A stretch of DNA of 64,000 bases from Holophagales bacterium (GCA_009836625.1 VXVC01000004.1:372001-436000), one strand, 5' to 3'; shown: positions 38,570 through 47,819, counted from the stretch's first letter. Translations and numbers: made by a program. The notes: generated by a model not told the origin, from the letters alone.

Positions 38570-38586
38570 AGCAAACCGCGTGCCAG
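38570..38586 (-). promoter_or_regulatory. Sigma-54 (-24/-12) promoter
   Basis: On the minus strand the bases read CTGGCACGCGGTTTGCT: the complete consensus YTGGCACG, four bases, TTGCW, with GG and GC exactly 10 bases apart. The predicted start is about 12 bases past the GC, near 38559, some 43 bases before the FecR-like start codon. No activator site was identified. Confidence 0.8.
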
Positions 38587-38738
38587 CCAGGCGGGTCGGG
38601 TTCGTCTACGGCAATCCAACGATTCGATTCCCTGTGCGACTCAGGTGAAACACGCCTGTCACCTCCAGGGGACGGTCGAGTCGTAGCCGGCGCCTTCCCG
38701 TATGATCTCACGAGCCCCCTGCGTCGGCCGCGTAGCGC

Positions 38739-39266
38739 ATGCCCGTTCTTCCCATTTGTCAATACCCGGATCCGGTACTCCGGGTGCGATGCGCGCCTGT
38801 TGAGGACTTCGGCCCCGAGCTGAAACGCCTGGTCGAGGACATGATCCAGACCATGCACGACGCTCCCGGAGTCGGTCTCGCGGCGCCGCAGGTCGGCGTC
38901 GAGTTGCGCGTCGCGGTGGTGGACGCCACGGCGGGGGTGGATCCGGAGGCGGTTCGGGTGCTCGTGAACCCGGAGATCCTCGACGCCACGGGCGTCGATA
39001 CGGATACAGAAGGTTGTCTGTCGATTCCCGACTTCACGGAGCAGGTCACACGGCCTGCTTCCGTCCGCGTGGTCGCCCGTGACCTGGAGGGGGAGTCGTA
39101 CGAAATCGACGCGGACGAACTCGAAGCAAGGGCGATCCAGCACGAGCTGGACCACCTGGACGGCATCCTGTTCGTCGACCGCCTCCGGGGGTTGCGCCGG
39201 CAACGTGCCCGGAGCTTCCTGCGCCGCCTGCGGTCACCCGAACCGGCCGTCGCCGGCGGCAACTGA
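38739..39266 (+). CDS. def: Peptide deformylase
   Basis: Metalloenzyme removing the N-formyl group from nascent peptides. 175 residues with all three signatures: GVGLAAPQVG, EGCLSIP (metal Cys) and HELDHLDG (metal His pair). A TATGAT -10 (38701-38706) lies upstream without a good -35. No fmt gene is adjacent. Confidence 0.97.
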   Translation: MPVLPICQYPDPVLRVRCAPVEDFGPELKRLVEDMIQTMHDAPGVGLAAPQVGVELRVAVVDATAGVDPEAVRVLVNPEILDATGVDTDTEGCLSIPDFTEQVTRPASVRVVARDLEGESYEIDADELEARAIQHELDHLDGILFVDRLRGLRRQRARSFLRRLRSPEPAVAGGN

Positions 39267-39289
39267 AACTTCCTCCTCCGTCGCGACCG

Positions 39290-39805
39290 GTGCGCCTTCC
39301 GATGGCAGCGACGGTGCTCGCCACGATGAGCCTGCTCGCCTGCGAGAGTGGGGGAGGGAGTCCGACCGCTCCGGTCGGCCCGGTCACGACCAGAGGAGTC
39401 ATCTTCTCGCCCGCGGTGCCGGGTGACGCCGCGATCGCCCTTCGCGGCACCGCCAGCGGGTCGACGCTCGAGATCGAGGTCTACGCCGTCGGCGTCGACG
39501 ATCTCTACGGTCTGAGCTTCGAGCTCCGGTTTCCGGCGGACCTGCTGCGCTATGAAAGTCACGGCCGGGGCGTCTTCCCGAGTGTGGAAGCGACGGAGGC
39601 GGCAGCGGGCCGGCTCCTCGTGGGCGCCACGCACCTCGGACCGGTCGCCGGCCTGTCGGGCGGCGGCGCCATCGTCTTCGTTCGCTTCACCGCCATCGCC
39701 AACGGCAGCGGCCGATTCGACTTCAGCGGCGAGGAGGCCCTCGACAGTTACGGCGACCGGCTGGCCCTGAACTGGAACGGAGGAACGGTCTCGATCGACC
39801 TCTGA
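39290..39805 (+). CDS. Cohesin-like exported lipoprotein
   Basis: 171 residues from GTG 39290 (or ATG 39302). Lipobox LLAC (Cys18). The mature part looks like one cohesin-type beta domain: VYAVGVDDLYGLSFELRFPADLLRYE, and VFVRFTAIANGSGRFDFSGEEALDS. Such domains bind dockerin-like partners; none is seen here. Follows def after 23 bases, but is probably unrelated in function. Confidence 0.7.
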   Translation: MRLPMAATVLATMSLLACESGGGSPTAPVGPVTTRGVIFSPAVPGDAAIALRGTASGSTLEIEVYAVGVDDLYGLSFELRFPADLLRYESHGRGVFPSVEATEAAAGRLLVGATHLGPVAGLSGGGAIVFVRFTAIANGSGRFDFSGEEALDSYGDRLALNWNGGTVSIDL

Positions 39806-39899
39806 AGCCGATCTCCGAACCGGCGACATCGACGCCTGGACCCGGATCGACACGCGTTGCTACTGTCGCTCCTTCACGCCGGACTGCCCCCGGTTGCCG

Positions 39900-41318
39900 A
39901 TGAAGCCAGTGAAGCTCTTCAACTCCCTCGGACGGCGCCTGCAGGAACTCGAGCCGCTCGAGCCCGGCCGTATCCGGCTCTACACGTGCGGCCCGACGGT
40001 CTATGACCGGGTGCACATCGGCAACCTGCGTACCTTCATCTTCGAGGACGTCTTGCGACGCACGCTCCGGTTCTTCGGCTACCGGGTCACCCAGGCGATG
40101 AACCTCACCGATGTCGAGGACAAGATCATCGCCGCGGCGCTCGAGGCGAAAGTCGACATCGGAACCTTCACGGCGCCCCATGTGGGGTCGTTCTTCGAGG
40201 ATCTGGCCACCCTGCGCATCGAACCCGTAGAGCACTACCCGCGGGCGACCGAGCACGTGGCCGAGATGATCGCCATGATCGAGCGTCTGCTGGAGGCCGG
40301 CTACGCCTACCGGGCTGACAATTCCGTCTTCTTCCGGATCGCCGCCGACAAGGACTACGGAAAGCTCTCGGGGATTGACCTCGATCATGTGCGGCGGGGC
40401 CAGCGCGTGCAGAGTGACGAGTACGCCAAGGAGGATGCGCGCGACTTCGTTCTCTGGAAGGGGGCGAAGGAGGGCGAGCCCGAGTGGCCGTCGCCCTGGG
40501 GTCCGGGGCGCCCTGGCTGGCACATCGAGTGCTCGGCGATGAGCCAGAGGTATCTGGGGACCACGTTCGACATCCACTGCGGCGGCGTGGACAACCTGTT
40601 TCCCCACCACGAGAACGAGATCGCGCAGAGCGAGTCGGCCAACGACAGTCCGCTGGCGCGCTACTGGCTCCACTCGGAGCACTTGACGGTGGACGGCGAG
40701 AAGATGTCCAAGTCCCTCGGCAACTGCTACACCCTGGGCGACCTTCTCGACCGCGGCCTTTCCGCCCGCGCGATCCGCTATCTGCTGGCGTCGGTGCACT
40801 ACCGCCAGCAACTGGACTTCACGTTCGACAAGCTGGCTGAGGCCGGCCGTGCGCTGAAGCGCATCGACGACATGCGCTTCAGGCTCGCCCACGAGGCGGA
40901 GAAGGAGGGCGATCCGGCTCCGCTGGACCAGGCCGCCAGGGACTTCGAGAACGCCTTCGCGTCGGCCCTTGGCGACGACCTGAACACGGCAGCCGCGCTG
41001 GGCGCGGTCTTCACGTTCGTGCACGACGTGAACGGGTTCATCGACGACGGCCTGCCAGCCGGCGGCAGGGCTCGGGTCGAGGCTTCGCTCGAGCGGGCCG
41101 ATCAGGTCCTGGCCGTACTCGACGCCGGAGCCTGGGCCGAGTCCGCCGAAGCCGAGAGCGCGCTGAGCGACGCCGAGATCGACGCCCTGGTCGAGGCCAG
41201 GAGTGAGGCGCGGGCCGGCCGCGACTTCGCTGCCGCGGACCGGATTCGCGACCAGTTGAGCGAGGCCGGAGTGGTAGTGGAGGACACACCGGGCGGCAGT
41301 CGCTGGAAGCGATCCTGA
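39900..41318 (+). CDS. cysS: Cysteinyl-tRNA synthetase
   Basis: Class I synthetase charging tRNA-Cys, 472 residues. [16 protein letters not shown] (HIGH-type HIGN), zinc-site Cys in [33 protein letters not shown], and KMSKSLGN. C-terminal helical anticodon-binding region. Start ATG 39900; a TTG two codons earlier is also possible. Confidence 0.97.
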   Translation: MKPVKLFNSLGRRLQELEPLEPGRIRLYTCGPTVYDRVHIGNLRTFIFEDVLRRTLRFFGYRVTQAMNLTDVEDKIIAAALEAKVDIGTFTAPHVGSFFEDLATLRIEPVEHYPRATEHVAEMIAMIERLLEAGYAYRADNSVFFRIAADKDYGKLSGIDLDHVRRGQRVQSDEYAKEDARDFVLWKGAKEGEPEWPSPWGPGRPGWHIECSAMSQRYLGTTFDIHCGGVDNLFPHHENEIAQSESANDSPLARYWLHSEHLTVDGEKMSKSLGNCYTLGDLLDRGLSARAIRYLLASVHYRQQLDFTFDKLAEAGRALKRIDDMRFRLAHEAEKEGDPAPLDQAARDFENAFASALGDDLNTAAALGAVFTFVHDVNGFIDDGLPAGGRARVEASLERADQVLAVLDAGAWAESAEAESALSDAEIDALVEARSEARAGRDFAAADRIRDQLSEAGVVVEDTPGGSRWKRS

Positions 41319-41332
41319 GCGTAGCGGGTACC

Positions 41333-41749
41333 GTGTGCACTCGGAGGGGATCGCCGCCGCGCCTGAGCGGTGCGGAAGCTGAGCGGGCCGCTGCCGAGTT
41401 GCTCCAGGCCCGAGGGCACCGGATCCTGGAACGGAACTACACGTCGCGGGTCGGGGAGCTCGACCTGATCACGATGGACGGCGACACGCTCTGCTTCGTG
41501 GAGGTCAAGGCCCGTTTCGACCCCCGGTTCGGGGGTGCCGTGGCTGCCGTGAATCGCCGCAAGCGGGGCCGCCTGGTTCGAGCCGCGGAAGCCTTCCTGT
41601 GTCAGCAGGAGCAGTCGGCTTTCCGGCGTCGCCCCTGTCGCTTCGACGTCGTGACGGCGACCTGGTCGGACGAAGAAGGCGACTGGACCTTCACGCACTA
41701 CCCCGACGCGTTCACGGTCGACGACGCCGGGCGCCGGAGCTGGCTCTGA
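41333..41749 (+). CDS. YraN-family (UPF0102) nuclease-fold protein
   Basis: 138 residues with the conserved GELDLITMDGDTLCFVEVKAR core, plus NYTSRVGE and a VNRRKRGRLVRAAEAFL helix, typical of the YraN/UPF0102 restriction-endonuclease-like fold. Biochemical role is not settled. GTG start. Confidence 0.9.
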   Translation: MCTRRGSPPRLSGAEAERAAAELLQARGHRILERNYTSRVGELDLITMDGDTLCFVEVKARFDPRFGGAVAAVNRRKRGRLVRAAEAFLCQQEQSAFRRRPCRFDVVTATWSDEEGDWTFTHYPDAFTVDDAGRRSWL

Positions 41750-41774
41750 CCGGCGCTCCTGCCCGCGGAGTGAG

Positions 41775-41804
41775 TTGACACTGTCCAGAGGGGGACCGTA
41801 TTCT
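41775..41804 (+). promoter_or_regulatory. Promoter of the tRNA trio
   Basis: TTGACA and TATTCT with an 18-base spacer, about 45 bases before the first tRNA. Perfect -35; the -10 matches 4 of 6. Confidence 0.65.
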
Positions 41805-41848
41805 CGCGAATCAGGGCCTGCCGGTTGCACGGCTGGGTTCGCTCGGGC

Positions 41849-41923
41849 GCGGGAATAGCTCAGTGGTAGAGCACAACCTTGCCAAGGTTGGGGTCGCGGG
41901 TTCGAATCCCGTTTCCCGCTCCA
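41849..41923 (+). tRNA. tRNA-Gly (anticodon GCC)
   Basis: Acceptor GCGGGAA/TTCCCGC, anticodon stem CAACC/GGTTG with loop TTGCCAA (GCC), encoded CCA. First of a Gly-Cys-Leu set, similar to glyW-cysT-leuZ in E. coli. Confidence 0.95.
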
Positions 41924-41964
41924 CGCGATCCAAGCGGCCTGAAACCGGTAGCGAGGTCCCCCGA

Positions 41965-42039
41965 GGCGACGTGGCCAAGTGGTAAGGCGAGGGTCTGCAA
42001 AACCCTTATTCGCCGGTTCGAATCCGGCCGTCGCCTCCA
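41965..42039 (+). tRNA. tRNA-Cys (anticodon GCA)
   Basis: Acceptor GGCGACG/CGTCGCC, anticodon stem AGGGT/ACCCT with loop CTGCAAA (GCA), encoded CCA. Lies just downstream of the cysS-YraN pair. Confidence 0.95.
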
Positions 42040-42062
42040 GACTCTCGACTCGCAGCGCAAGG

Positions 42063-42150
42063 GCCGGAGTGGCGGAACGGCAGACGCAGAGGACTTAAAA
42101 TCCTCCGCCCCTTTGAGGGCGTGCGGGTTCGAATCCCGCCTCCGGCACCA
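42063..42150 (+). tRNA. tRNA-Leu (anticodon TAA)
   Basis: Long tRNA with variable arm: acceptor GCCGGAG/CTCCGGC, anticodon stem GAGGA/TCCTC with loop CTTAAAA (TAA), variable stem GCCC/GGGC region, encoded CCA. Third tRNA of the set. Confidence 0.95.
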
Positions 42151-42208
42151 CGGTCTTCAGCCGAACGGGTTCCCTGCGTGCCAGAAACTGGTACTATCCC
42201 GGTCCGCA

Positions 42209-42454
42209 ATGGACCGAACCCTGGCCGACGTGGCCGACGCCAGCGACGGGCGGTTGCTTGAGATCGCCGATGTAACCGGCAACGGCGCCGACAGCAGACG
42301 CCTCCGGGAGATCGGCTTCTGTACCGGAGCGCCGGTTCGGTTCATTCGCCGGGCGCCGCTCGGCGATCCCGCGATGTACGAGCTTCGCGGCGCGCTGATG
42401 AGCCTGCGCCGCAGCGAGGCGCAGCGCATCCGGGTGCATCGGGCCGGCGCATGA
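42209..42454 (+). CDS. feoA: FeoA domain protein
   Basis: 81-residue SH3-like cytoplasmic partner of the ferrous-iron transporter. ADSRRLREIGFCTGAPVRFIRRAPLGDPAMYELRGALMSLRRSEAQRI is the FeoA fold. ATG 42209 starts inside the long upstream frame, which is shadow. The ATGA overlap couples it to feoB. Confidence 0.92.
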   Translation: MDRTLADVADASDGRLLEIADVTGNGADSRRLREIGFCTGAPVRFIRRAPLGDPAMYELRGALMSLRRSEAQRIRVHRAGA

Positions 42455-44379
42455 CGGCGCTGGTCCGGTTGAGGCCTGTCACTCCCGCGAGGCGGCCGGG
42501 TCGTATCGCGATCCTGGGGGCGCCGAACTCGGGCAAGACGACCCTGTTCAACGCCCTCACCGGGCATCGGGCCAAGGCGGGGAACTACCCGGGCGTCACG
42601 GTCGACCGTCGTGAAGGCGATCTACAACGGAGGTTCGGAGCCGACGATGTTCGGCTGATCGACCTGCCCGGGGTCTATAGCCTCCAGCCTCAATCGGAAG
42701 ACGAGACGGTCGCGGTCCGGGTGCTCGAGGGTGGTTTCGGCGAGCCGGCCCCGGACGGCGTCGTCGTGGTCGTGGACGCCACGACCATCGAACGAGGTTT
42801 GCCCCTGCTGGCGGAAGCAGCAGGCCTCGGCCTGCCGGTCTGTGTCGCTCTGACGATGATCGACGAGCTGAAGGCGCGACACGGCCAGATCGACCCGCAG
42901 GAACTCCAGCAGGAACTCGGCGTGCCGGTGGTTGGGGTGGTCGGTAACCGGGGCCTCGGTATCGACGATCTCGGCGCGTTGGTCAGCGCGCCCTGGGACT
43001 GGGCGCCAAGCTCCAGCCTGTTGCGGGGTGTCGAGGCGAGAACACCGGAGGACCGATTCGCCTGGGCACACTCGGTCCTGGGCGCCTGCCGTCGGCAGGT
43101 CCCGGAACCGAATCGCTGGACCCGACATCTGGACCGCTTCCTGCTTCACCCGGTCATCGGTTCGGCCGTCTTTCTGACGTTCGTGGCGTTCTTCTTCCAG
43201 GGCATCTTCACGTGGGCCACTCCCGCCATGGACTTCCTGTCCGGGCTGATGGACGGGCTCGCGGACCAGGCCCTGGCAACGCTTCCGGACACGGCGGTCA
43301 CCCGCCTCATGGCCGACGGCGTGATCCGCGGCGTCGGCGCGGTGATCGTCTTCCTGCCCCAGATCGTGCTCCTCTTCACGGTCATCCTGTTCCTGGAGGC
43401 CTGCGGCTACATGGCCCGAGCCGCGTTCGTCGTCGACCGCGTGATGGGTTGGGTAGGGCTGGAGGGCCGCTGCTTCATCGCCCTCCTGTCCTCCTATGCC
43501 TGTGCCGTTCCCGGCATCATGGCGACCCGAACGATCCCATCGCCGCGGGATCGACTGACGACGATCCTCGTTGCTCCATTCGCGACCTGCTCGGCCCGGC
43601 TACCCGTCTACCTCCTCCTGATCGCCGCGTTCATTCCGGCCGATCCGGTTCTTGGTCCCTTTACCTGGCAGGGACTGACGCTGATGGGCCTCTACTTCCT
43701 CGGCACCGGAGCCGCCTTGCTGTCGGCGGCCGTGTTCAAACGCGGTCTCCTGCGCGGCGCCTCCCTGCCGTTCTACCTGGAACTGCCACCGTACCGGTTG
43801 CCCCGACCCGGCGATATCGCTCTCGGAGTCTGGGACCGGGCGAAGCTGTTCCTGCGCCGAGCGGGCACGATCATCCTCGCCGTCAGCGTCGTCCTCTGGT
43901 TTCTGCTCAATCTGCCGCGGCGTCCGGCGGACCCTGAACTCTCCGTCGCCGAGAACCAGCGGCTGGTTCTCGAAGGGAGCTACGCGGCTTCCGCCGGCCG
44001 GCTGCTGGAACCCGTCTTCGCTCCCATGGACTTCGACTGGCGAATCAACGTCGGTCTGGTCGCCTCGCAGGCCGCCCGCGAGGTGATGGTCGCCACCCTG
44101 GCCCAGATCTACGCCCAGGAAGGACAGGACGAGGAGGGCCTCGGCGTTCTGCTTTCCGGAAGCGGAGAAGACGGAAGCGCGCCGCTCCTGTCCCGGGCTT
44201 CGGCGCTCGCGCTCCTGGTCTACTTCGCCTTCGCGATGCAGTGCATGTCGACGCTGGCCGTGATCCGCCGCGAAACCGGGGGGTGGCGATGGCCCGTCTT
44301 CACCTTCGCCTACATGAACGGCCTGGCCTGGCTGAGCGCCTGGCTGACGTTCATCCTGGCCTCGGCAGCCGGCGCCTGA
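42451..44379 (+). CDS. feoB: Ferrous iron transporter FeoB
   Basis: 642 residues. N-terminal G domain with G1 GAPNSGKTT (23-31), switch NYPGVTVD and G3 DLPGVYSL; the G4 motif, normally NxxD, reads TMID (135-138). Membrane part has about eight helices with a Cys-containing region (LLSSYACAVPGIMATRTI) and the conserved TIPSPRD-like loop. Transports Fe2+ into the cytoplasm. No FeoC follows. The 3' end forms a perfect inverted repeat with the convergent crotonase gene. Confidence 0.95.
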   Translation: MTALVRLRPVTPARRPGRIAILGAPNSGKTTLFNALTGHRAKAGNYPGVTVDRREGDLQRRFGADDVRLIDLPGVYSLQPQSEDETVAVRVLEGGFGEPAPDGVVVVVDATTIERGLPLLAEAAGLGLPVCVALTMIDELKARHGQIDPQELQQELGVPVVGVVGNRGLGIDDLGALVSAPWDWAPSSSLLRGVEARTPEDRFAWAHSVLGACRRQVPEPNRWTRHLDRFLLHPVIGSAVFLTFVAFFFQGIFTWATPAMDFLSGLMDGLADQALATLPDTAVTRLMADGVIRGVGAVIVFLPQIVLLFTVILFLEACGYMARAAFVVDRVMGWVGLEGRCFIALLSSYACAVPGIMATRTIPSPRDRLTTILVAPFATCSARLPVYLLLIAAFIPADPVLGPFTWQGLTLMGLYFLGTGAALLSAAVFKRGLLRGASLPFYLELPPYRLPRPGDIALGVWDRAKLFLRRAGTIILAVSVVLWFLLNLPRRPADPELSVAENQRLVLEGSYAASAGRLLEPVFAPMDFDWRINVGLVASQAAREVMVATLAQIYAQEGQDEEGLGVLLSGSGEDGSAPLLSRASALALLVYFAFAMQCMSTLAVIRRETGGWRWPVFTFAYMNGLAWLSAWLTFILASAAGA

Positions 44380-44396
44380 GTCTCGATCAGGCGCCG
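44370..44396. terminator. Inverted repeat shared by two convergent gene ends
   Basis: CGGCGCCTGA and TCAGGCGCCG are perfect reverse complements around a 7-base loop (44380-44386). The left arm ends with the feoB stop TGA, the right arm with the crotonase stop (TGA on the minus strand). The hairpin could terminate both transcripts, but neither side has a T run. Confidence 0.5.
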
Positions 44397-45172
44397 ACGA
44401 AGCGCGGCGGCCGACGCTCCGTCATGGCCCGCACCCCTTCCGCGAAGTCCGCGGTCTGCCGTAGCCGGTTCTGTTCGGCCTTCTCGTGGTCGGTGGCGGC
44501 CCGGATCTCGGCCGCCAGTTGCCCACGCATCATCTCGCGGATCGAGCGCACCGCGAGCGGTGCCGAGACCGCGATTTCCCCGGCAAGCTCCCGTGCACGC
44601 GCGCGTATCTGGTCCAGCGGCACGAGATCGTCGCAGAGGCCGATCCGGAGCGCCTCCTCGCCCTTGACGCGGCGGCCGGTGTAGAACATCTCCATCGCCC
44701 GCTGCCGGCCGACCAGGCGCGGCAGCGTCACGGTCAGCCCGAAACCCTGAACGAACCCCAGCCGGGCGAAGTTGGCGGAGAAGCGCGCCTCGGGGCAGGC
44801 GACCCGGAAGTCCGGCATCAGTGCGAGTCCGAGACCGCCGCCGATGGCCGCACCCTGGACCGCGGCCACGATCGGGGTCCTGGTGTCGAACAGGCGAACC
44901 GCCTCGTCGTAGAGGTGGCGCTCGCCACCGTCGCCCGTCGCATCCCGTCGCGCGTTCAGGTTCGCCCCGGCGCAGAAGTGCTTGCCCTCCGAGCAGAGCA
45001 CGGCCGCGCGGCAGTCGTCCCGTTCGTCGAGTTCTCCGATTGCCGTGGCCAGCTCGCCGATCAGGTCGAGATCGAAGAAGTTGTTGGGCGGTCGATGGAT
45101 CTCGATCTCGGCGACCAGGTCACCACCGACCGCTACCGTCACTTCGCCATTGCCCGGACTGCCATCGCTCAT
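44387..45172 (-). CDS. Enoyl-CoA hydratase/isomerase family protein lacking both catalytic Glu
   Basis: 261-residue crotonase fold. The oxyanion-hole segments HFCAGANLN and QGAAIGGGLGLAL are intact. Aligned with rat mitochondrial enoyl-CoA hydratase, the two catalytic glutamates (Glu144, Glu164) correspond to Gly115 and Phe135. So ordinary hydration is doubtful; it may be an isomerase, hydrolase or another acyl-CoA reaction. Function is not identified. The downstream neighbour is unrelated. Confidence 0.85.
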   Translation of the reverse strand: MSDGSPGNGEVTVAVGGDLVAEIEIHRPPNNFFDLDLIGELATAIGELDERDDCRAAVLCSEGKHFCAGANLNARRDATGDGGERHLYDEAVRLFDTRTPIVAAVQGAAIGGGLGLALMPDFRVACPEARFSANFARLGFVQGFGLTVTLPRLVGRQRAMEMFYTGRRVKGEEALRIGLCDDLVPLDQIRARARELAGEIAVSAPLAVRSIREMMRGQLAAEIRAATDHEKAEQNRLRQTADFAEGVRAMTERRPPRFVGA

Positions 45173-45211
45173 CTCGCGCCTCGCTTCCTGGTTTTCTCGT
45201 GGCCGTGGACT

Positions 45212-46309
45212 CTATCGGCCCGGAACCGGCGCCGCAGTGCCCTGACCCCGGTAGTCTCCGAAGAGCATTTCGAACCCGAAACGCAGAATCGGCACGGAGT
45301 CCCTCGGCTGGCCGGGTTCCTCGCGACGCCAGGCCAGGCCGGGACCGATCTCGAGGAAGAGCCACTCCCGGAGAATCTGCTGCCGGTAGATGAACCGCAC
45401 GAAGTAGTTCTCGACGAGGACCGGCGCACCCGTCTCGCCGTTGGCGCCAATCTGGTGCGCCAGGGCGCGGCGGCGGCCCAGCCGGTGGTAGTAGCTCAGC
45501 TCGCTGAACCAGTCGGCTCCCCTGGTGATGTCCGAGATCTTCCCGGCGCCGCGCCATCTCAGCATGGAACCTGTGGGGAAGGCGTGCTCGTAGTCGATCC
45601 GGGTCGCCAGCCCCCAACCGTCTTCCCGCTCCCAGAACAACGTATGCCGGAAGCGGACGAGGTCGGCTTCCGAGAGAAAGGAACGGTGCTTGTAGCGGGC
45701 GCGGACCCAGGGCTCGACCGGGAAGTTGAAGTTCATGCCGAGATCGAAGTCGAGGTCCCCGTTGCGTCCCGAGATCGGCCGGTAGCCGAGTCCCACCAAC
45801 CACTCGTCGTCTTCGGGATTGAACATCCGGGGCAGGGACGTCGTCCCGCGGCGCTGGGCGTCCTCCAGGACATCCTCGCGGTCGTCGCGACCGACGAAAG
45901 CGTTGAGGCGCCGCTCCATGTTCGGGAAGTGGAGACGGGCCCGAAAGCGCAGATCGTCCTCGAAGCCGTAGTGGTCGTCCCAAAGCACTCCGACGAGGGC
46001 GCGCCCGTAGGTCGCTTCCAAGTCCTCGTCCAGACGGTAGTCGCCGAACAGATGATCGAACCACAGCGCCGTCTCGCAGGCGGTTCGGTGGAGACGGCGA
46101 TTCAGCCAGTCGATCCACGATCGTCCCTCGAGGTACTCGGAAGCGCAGGGGTCGGCCACTTCGTCGGCGGCCTTCCGGTCTTCGGCCTCGGAGCCGGCTC
46201 GCGGGCTGTCCTCCTGTTCCTGGGCGGCGGCGGCGGCGCAGATCAACAGACCCAGACAGACAAGCGTCGGCCGAGCGAGTGACGCGAACGGAGAAGCACG
46301 TTGGTCCAT
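45212..46309 (-). CDS. Exported envelope protein, unknown
   Basis: 365 residues from ATG 46309 (a longer frame adds an unlikely Arg-rich leader). Signal peptide about 1-32 with AAAAAQE cleavage. The mature part is rich in short alternating beta stretches (DLDFDLGMNFNFPVEPWVRARYKH; LATRIDYEHAFPTGSMLRW), ending RFGFEMLFGDYRG, which suggests an outer-membrane barrel. I do not recognise the family. Divergent from dnaB. Confidence 0.7.
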   Translation of the reverse strand: MDQRASPFASLARPTLVCLGLLICAAAAAQEQEDSPRAGSEAEDRKAADEVADPCASEYLEGRSWIDWLNRRLHRTACETALWFDHLFGDYRLDEDLEATYGRALVGVLWDDHYGFEDDLRFRARLHFPNMERRLNAFVGRDDREDVLEDAQRRGTTSLPRMFNPEDDEWLVGLGYRPISGRNGDLDFDLGMNFNFPVEPWVRARYKHRSFLSEADLVRFRHTLFWEREDGWGLATRIDYEHAFPTGSMLRWRGAGKISDITRGADWFSELSYYHRLGRRRALAHQIGANGETGAPVLVENYFVRFIYRQQILREWLFLEIGPGLAWRREEPGQPRDSVPILRFGFEMLFGDYRGQGTAAPVPGR

Positions 46310-46328
46310 GGACTCTGGGGCAGCCGGC

Positions 46329-46359
46329 GGCGGCGCCCGGACACGGTTTCGGCGCCGCC
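46329..46359. repeat. Inverted repeat in the dnaB upstream region
   Basis: GGCGGCGCC (46329-46337) and GGCGCCGCC (46351-46359) are perfect reverse complements with a 13-base loop. In the 139-base gap between two divergent genes; may be an operator or RNA hairpin. No clear promoter found in this gap. Confidence 0.4.
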
Positions 46360-46448
46360 TCATCTTGGCACGGCTCACGAAATCCGCAGCTTCGCCGCCG
46401 CGGTCTGCGGAGGCTGCCGCGGCGCTAGGCTAGGGCTCCGGAGGAGAC

Positions 46449-47819
46449 GTGCGCGCACCCGTCGAGGACACCCACAGTCTGCCGCATAGCGAGGAGTCGG
46501 AGCGTGCGGTGCTGGCCGCGATCCTGCTCGACGCTGAGCGGCATCTGGCGCCCACCTCGAGCCGGCTGAAGCCCGAGGACTACTACTTCGAGCGCCACAG
46601 GCTGTTGTACGAGGCAATGCTGGCGCTTCAGGAAGCGGAGAGTCCCATCGACCTGCGTACGATTCAGGCCCGGCTGGAGCAACGCGGCGAGTTCGAGTCC
46701 GCCGGGGGCGTGGCCTATCTCGCCACGCTCGAGGTGGACCTGCCAGATCTCGGCCGGGTGGACGCTTACGTCGAGATCATCAAGGAACGGGCTCTGAGGC
46801 GACGCCTCCTGGAGGCCTGTACGAGGATCTATACGAAGGCTCTGGATGGCGGTCTGGAGGCCCAGGAAGCCCTGGCCGAAGCCGAGCGGCAGGTTCTGGA
46901 CCTCAGCGAGAACGCCGTCTCGCGTTCGTTCGTTCCCCTCGAAGAGATCTACGACGCGACACTCGAGCAACTCGAACAGCTCGGGAAGCAAGGGACAGGC
47001 GAGCTAGCCGGCCTGCCAACGGGATTCGTCGACCTCGATCGGATGACGCACGGTCTGCAGCCGGGGAACCTGGTCATTGTCGCCGGCCGTCCCGGGATGG
47101 GAAAGACGAGCCTGGCGCTGAACATGGCCGTCCACGTCGCCCAGGACGAGAAGAAGGTCGCCGGCTTCTTCTCGCTCGAGATGAGCCAGCGCGAGATCGC
47201 CATGCGGGTGCTGTGCTCGCGGACCGACATCCCGTTTCACAAACTGCGCAGCGGTCGTCTGTCCGGTGCGGACTGGAAGGGTCTCCTTCAGGCAAGGAAG
47301 GAGAGTGAGAACACCCGGCTGTTCGTCGACGACTCCGCCAATCCATCCCTGCTGGAGGTCGCCTCGAAGGCGCGCCGGCTCAAGGCACAGGGTGGGCTCG
47401 CACTGATTGTGGTCGACTACCTCCAGTTGATGAACGCCGGGGGGCGGTACGAGAACCGCAACCTGGAGATCGGAGCCATCACACGGGGCTTGAAGCAACT
47501 GGCCAAGGAACTCGAAGTGCCGGTGGTGGCCCTGTCCCAGCTTTCGCGGCTGCCCGAACGACGGGGTAAGGACCACCGTCCGCAACTTGCCGACCTGCGC
47601 GAGTCGGGGAACATCGAGCAGGACGCCGACATCGTCATGTTCGTCTACCGCGAGGAGGTCTATGAACCGGACAATCTCGAGGTGGAAGGGATGGCCGAAC
47701 TGATCATCGCCAAGCACCGCAACGGCGAAACCGGATCCGTACAACTCGTCTTTCTCGGGGATACGACCACGTTCCGCAGTTACGACGCGTACCACACGCC
47801 GCCGGAGAGGCTCAACTGA
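46449..47819 (+). CDS. dnaB: Replicative DNA helicase
   Basis: Hexameric fork helicase, 456 residues. N-terminal helical domain, then RecA-like motor: AGRPGMGKTSLALN (Walker A), VVDYLQLM (Walker B), VVALSQLSR, and RPQLADLRESGNIEQDAD. GTG start with a GAGGAG box. Followed by alr with a CTGA overlap. Confidence 0.97.
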   Translation: MRAPVEDTHSLPHSEESERAVLAAILLDAERHLAPTSSRLKPEDYYFERHRLLYEAMLALQEAESPIDLRTIQARLEQRGEFESAGGVAYLATLEVDLPDLGRVDAYVEIIKERALRRRLLEACTRIYTKALDGGLEAQEALAEAERQVLDLSENAVSRSFVPLEEIYDATLEQLEQLGKQGTGELAGLPTGFVDLDRMTHGLQPGNLVIVAGRPGMGKTSLALNMAVHVAQDEKKVAGFFSLEMSQREIAMRVLCSRTDIPFHKLRSGRLSGADWKGLLQARKESENTRLFVDDSANPSLLEVASKARRLKAQGGLALIVVDYLQLMNAGGRYENRNLEIGAITRGLKQLAKELEVPVVALSQLSRLPERRGKDHRPQLADLRESGNIEQDADIVMFVYREEVYEPDNLEVEGMAELIIAKHRNGETGSVQLVFLGDTTTFRSYDAYHTPPERLN

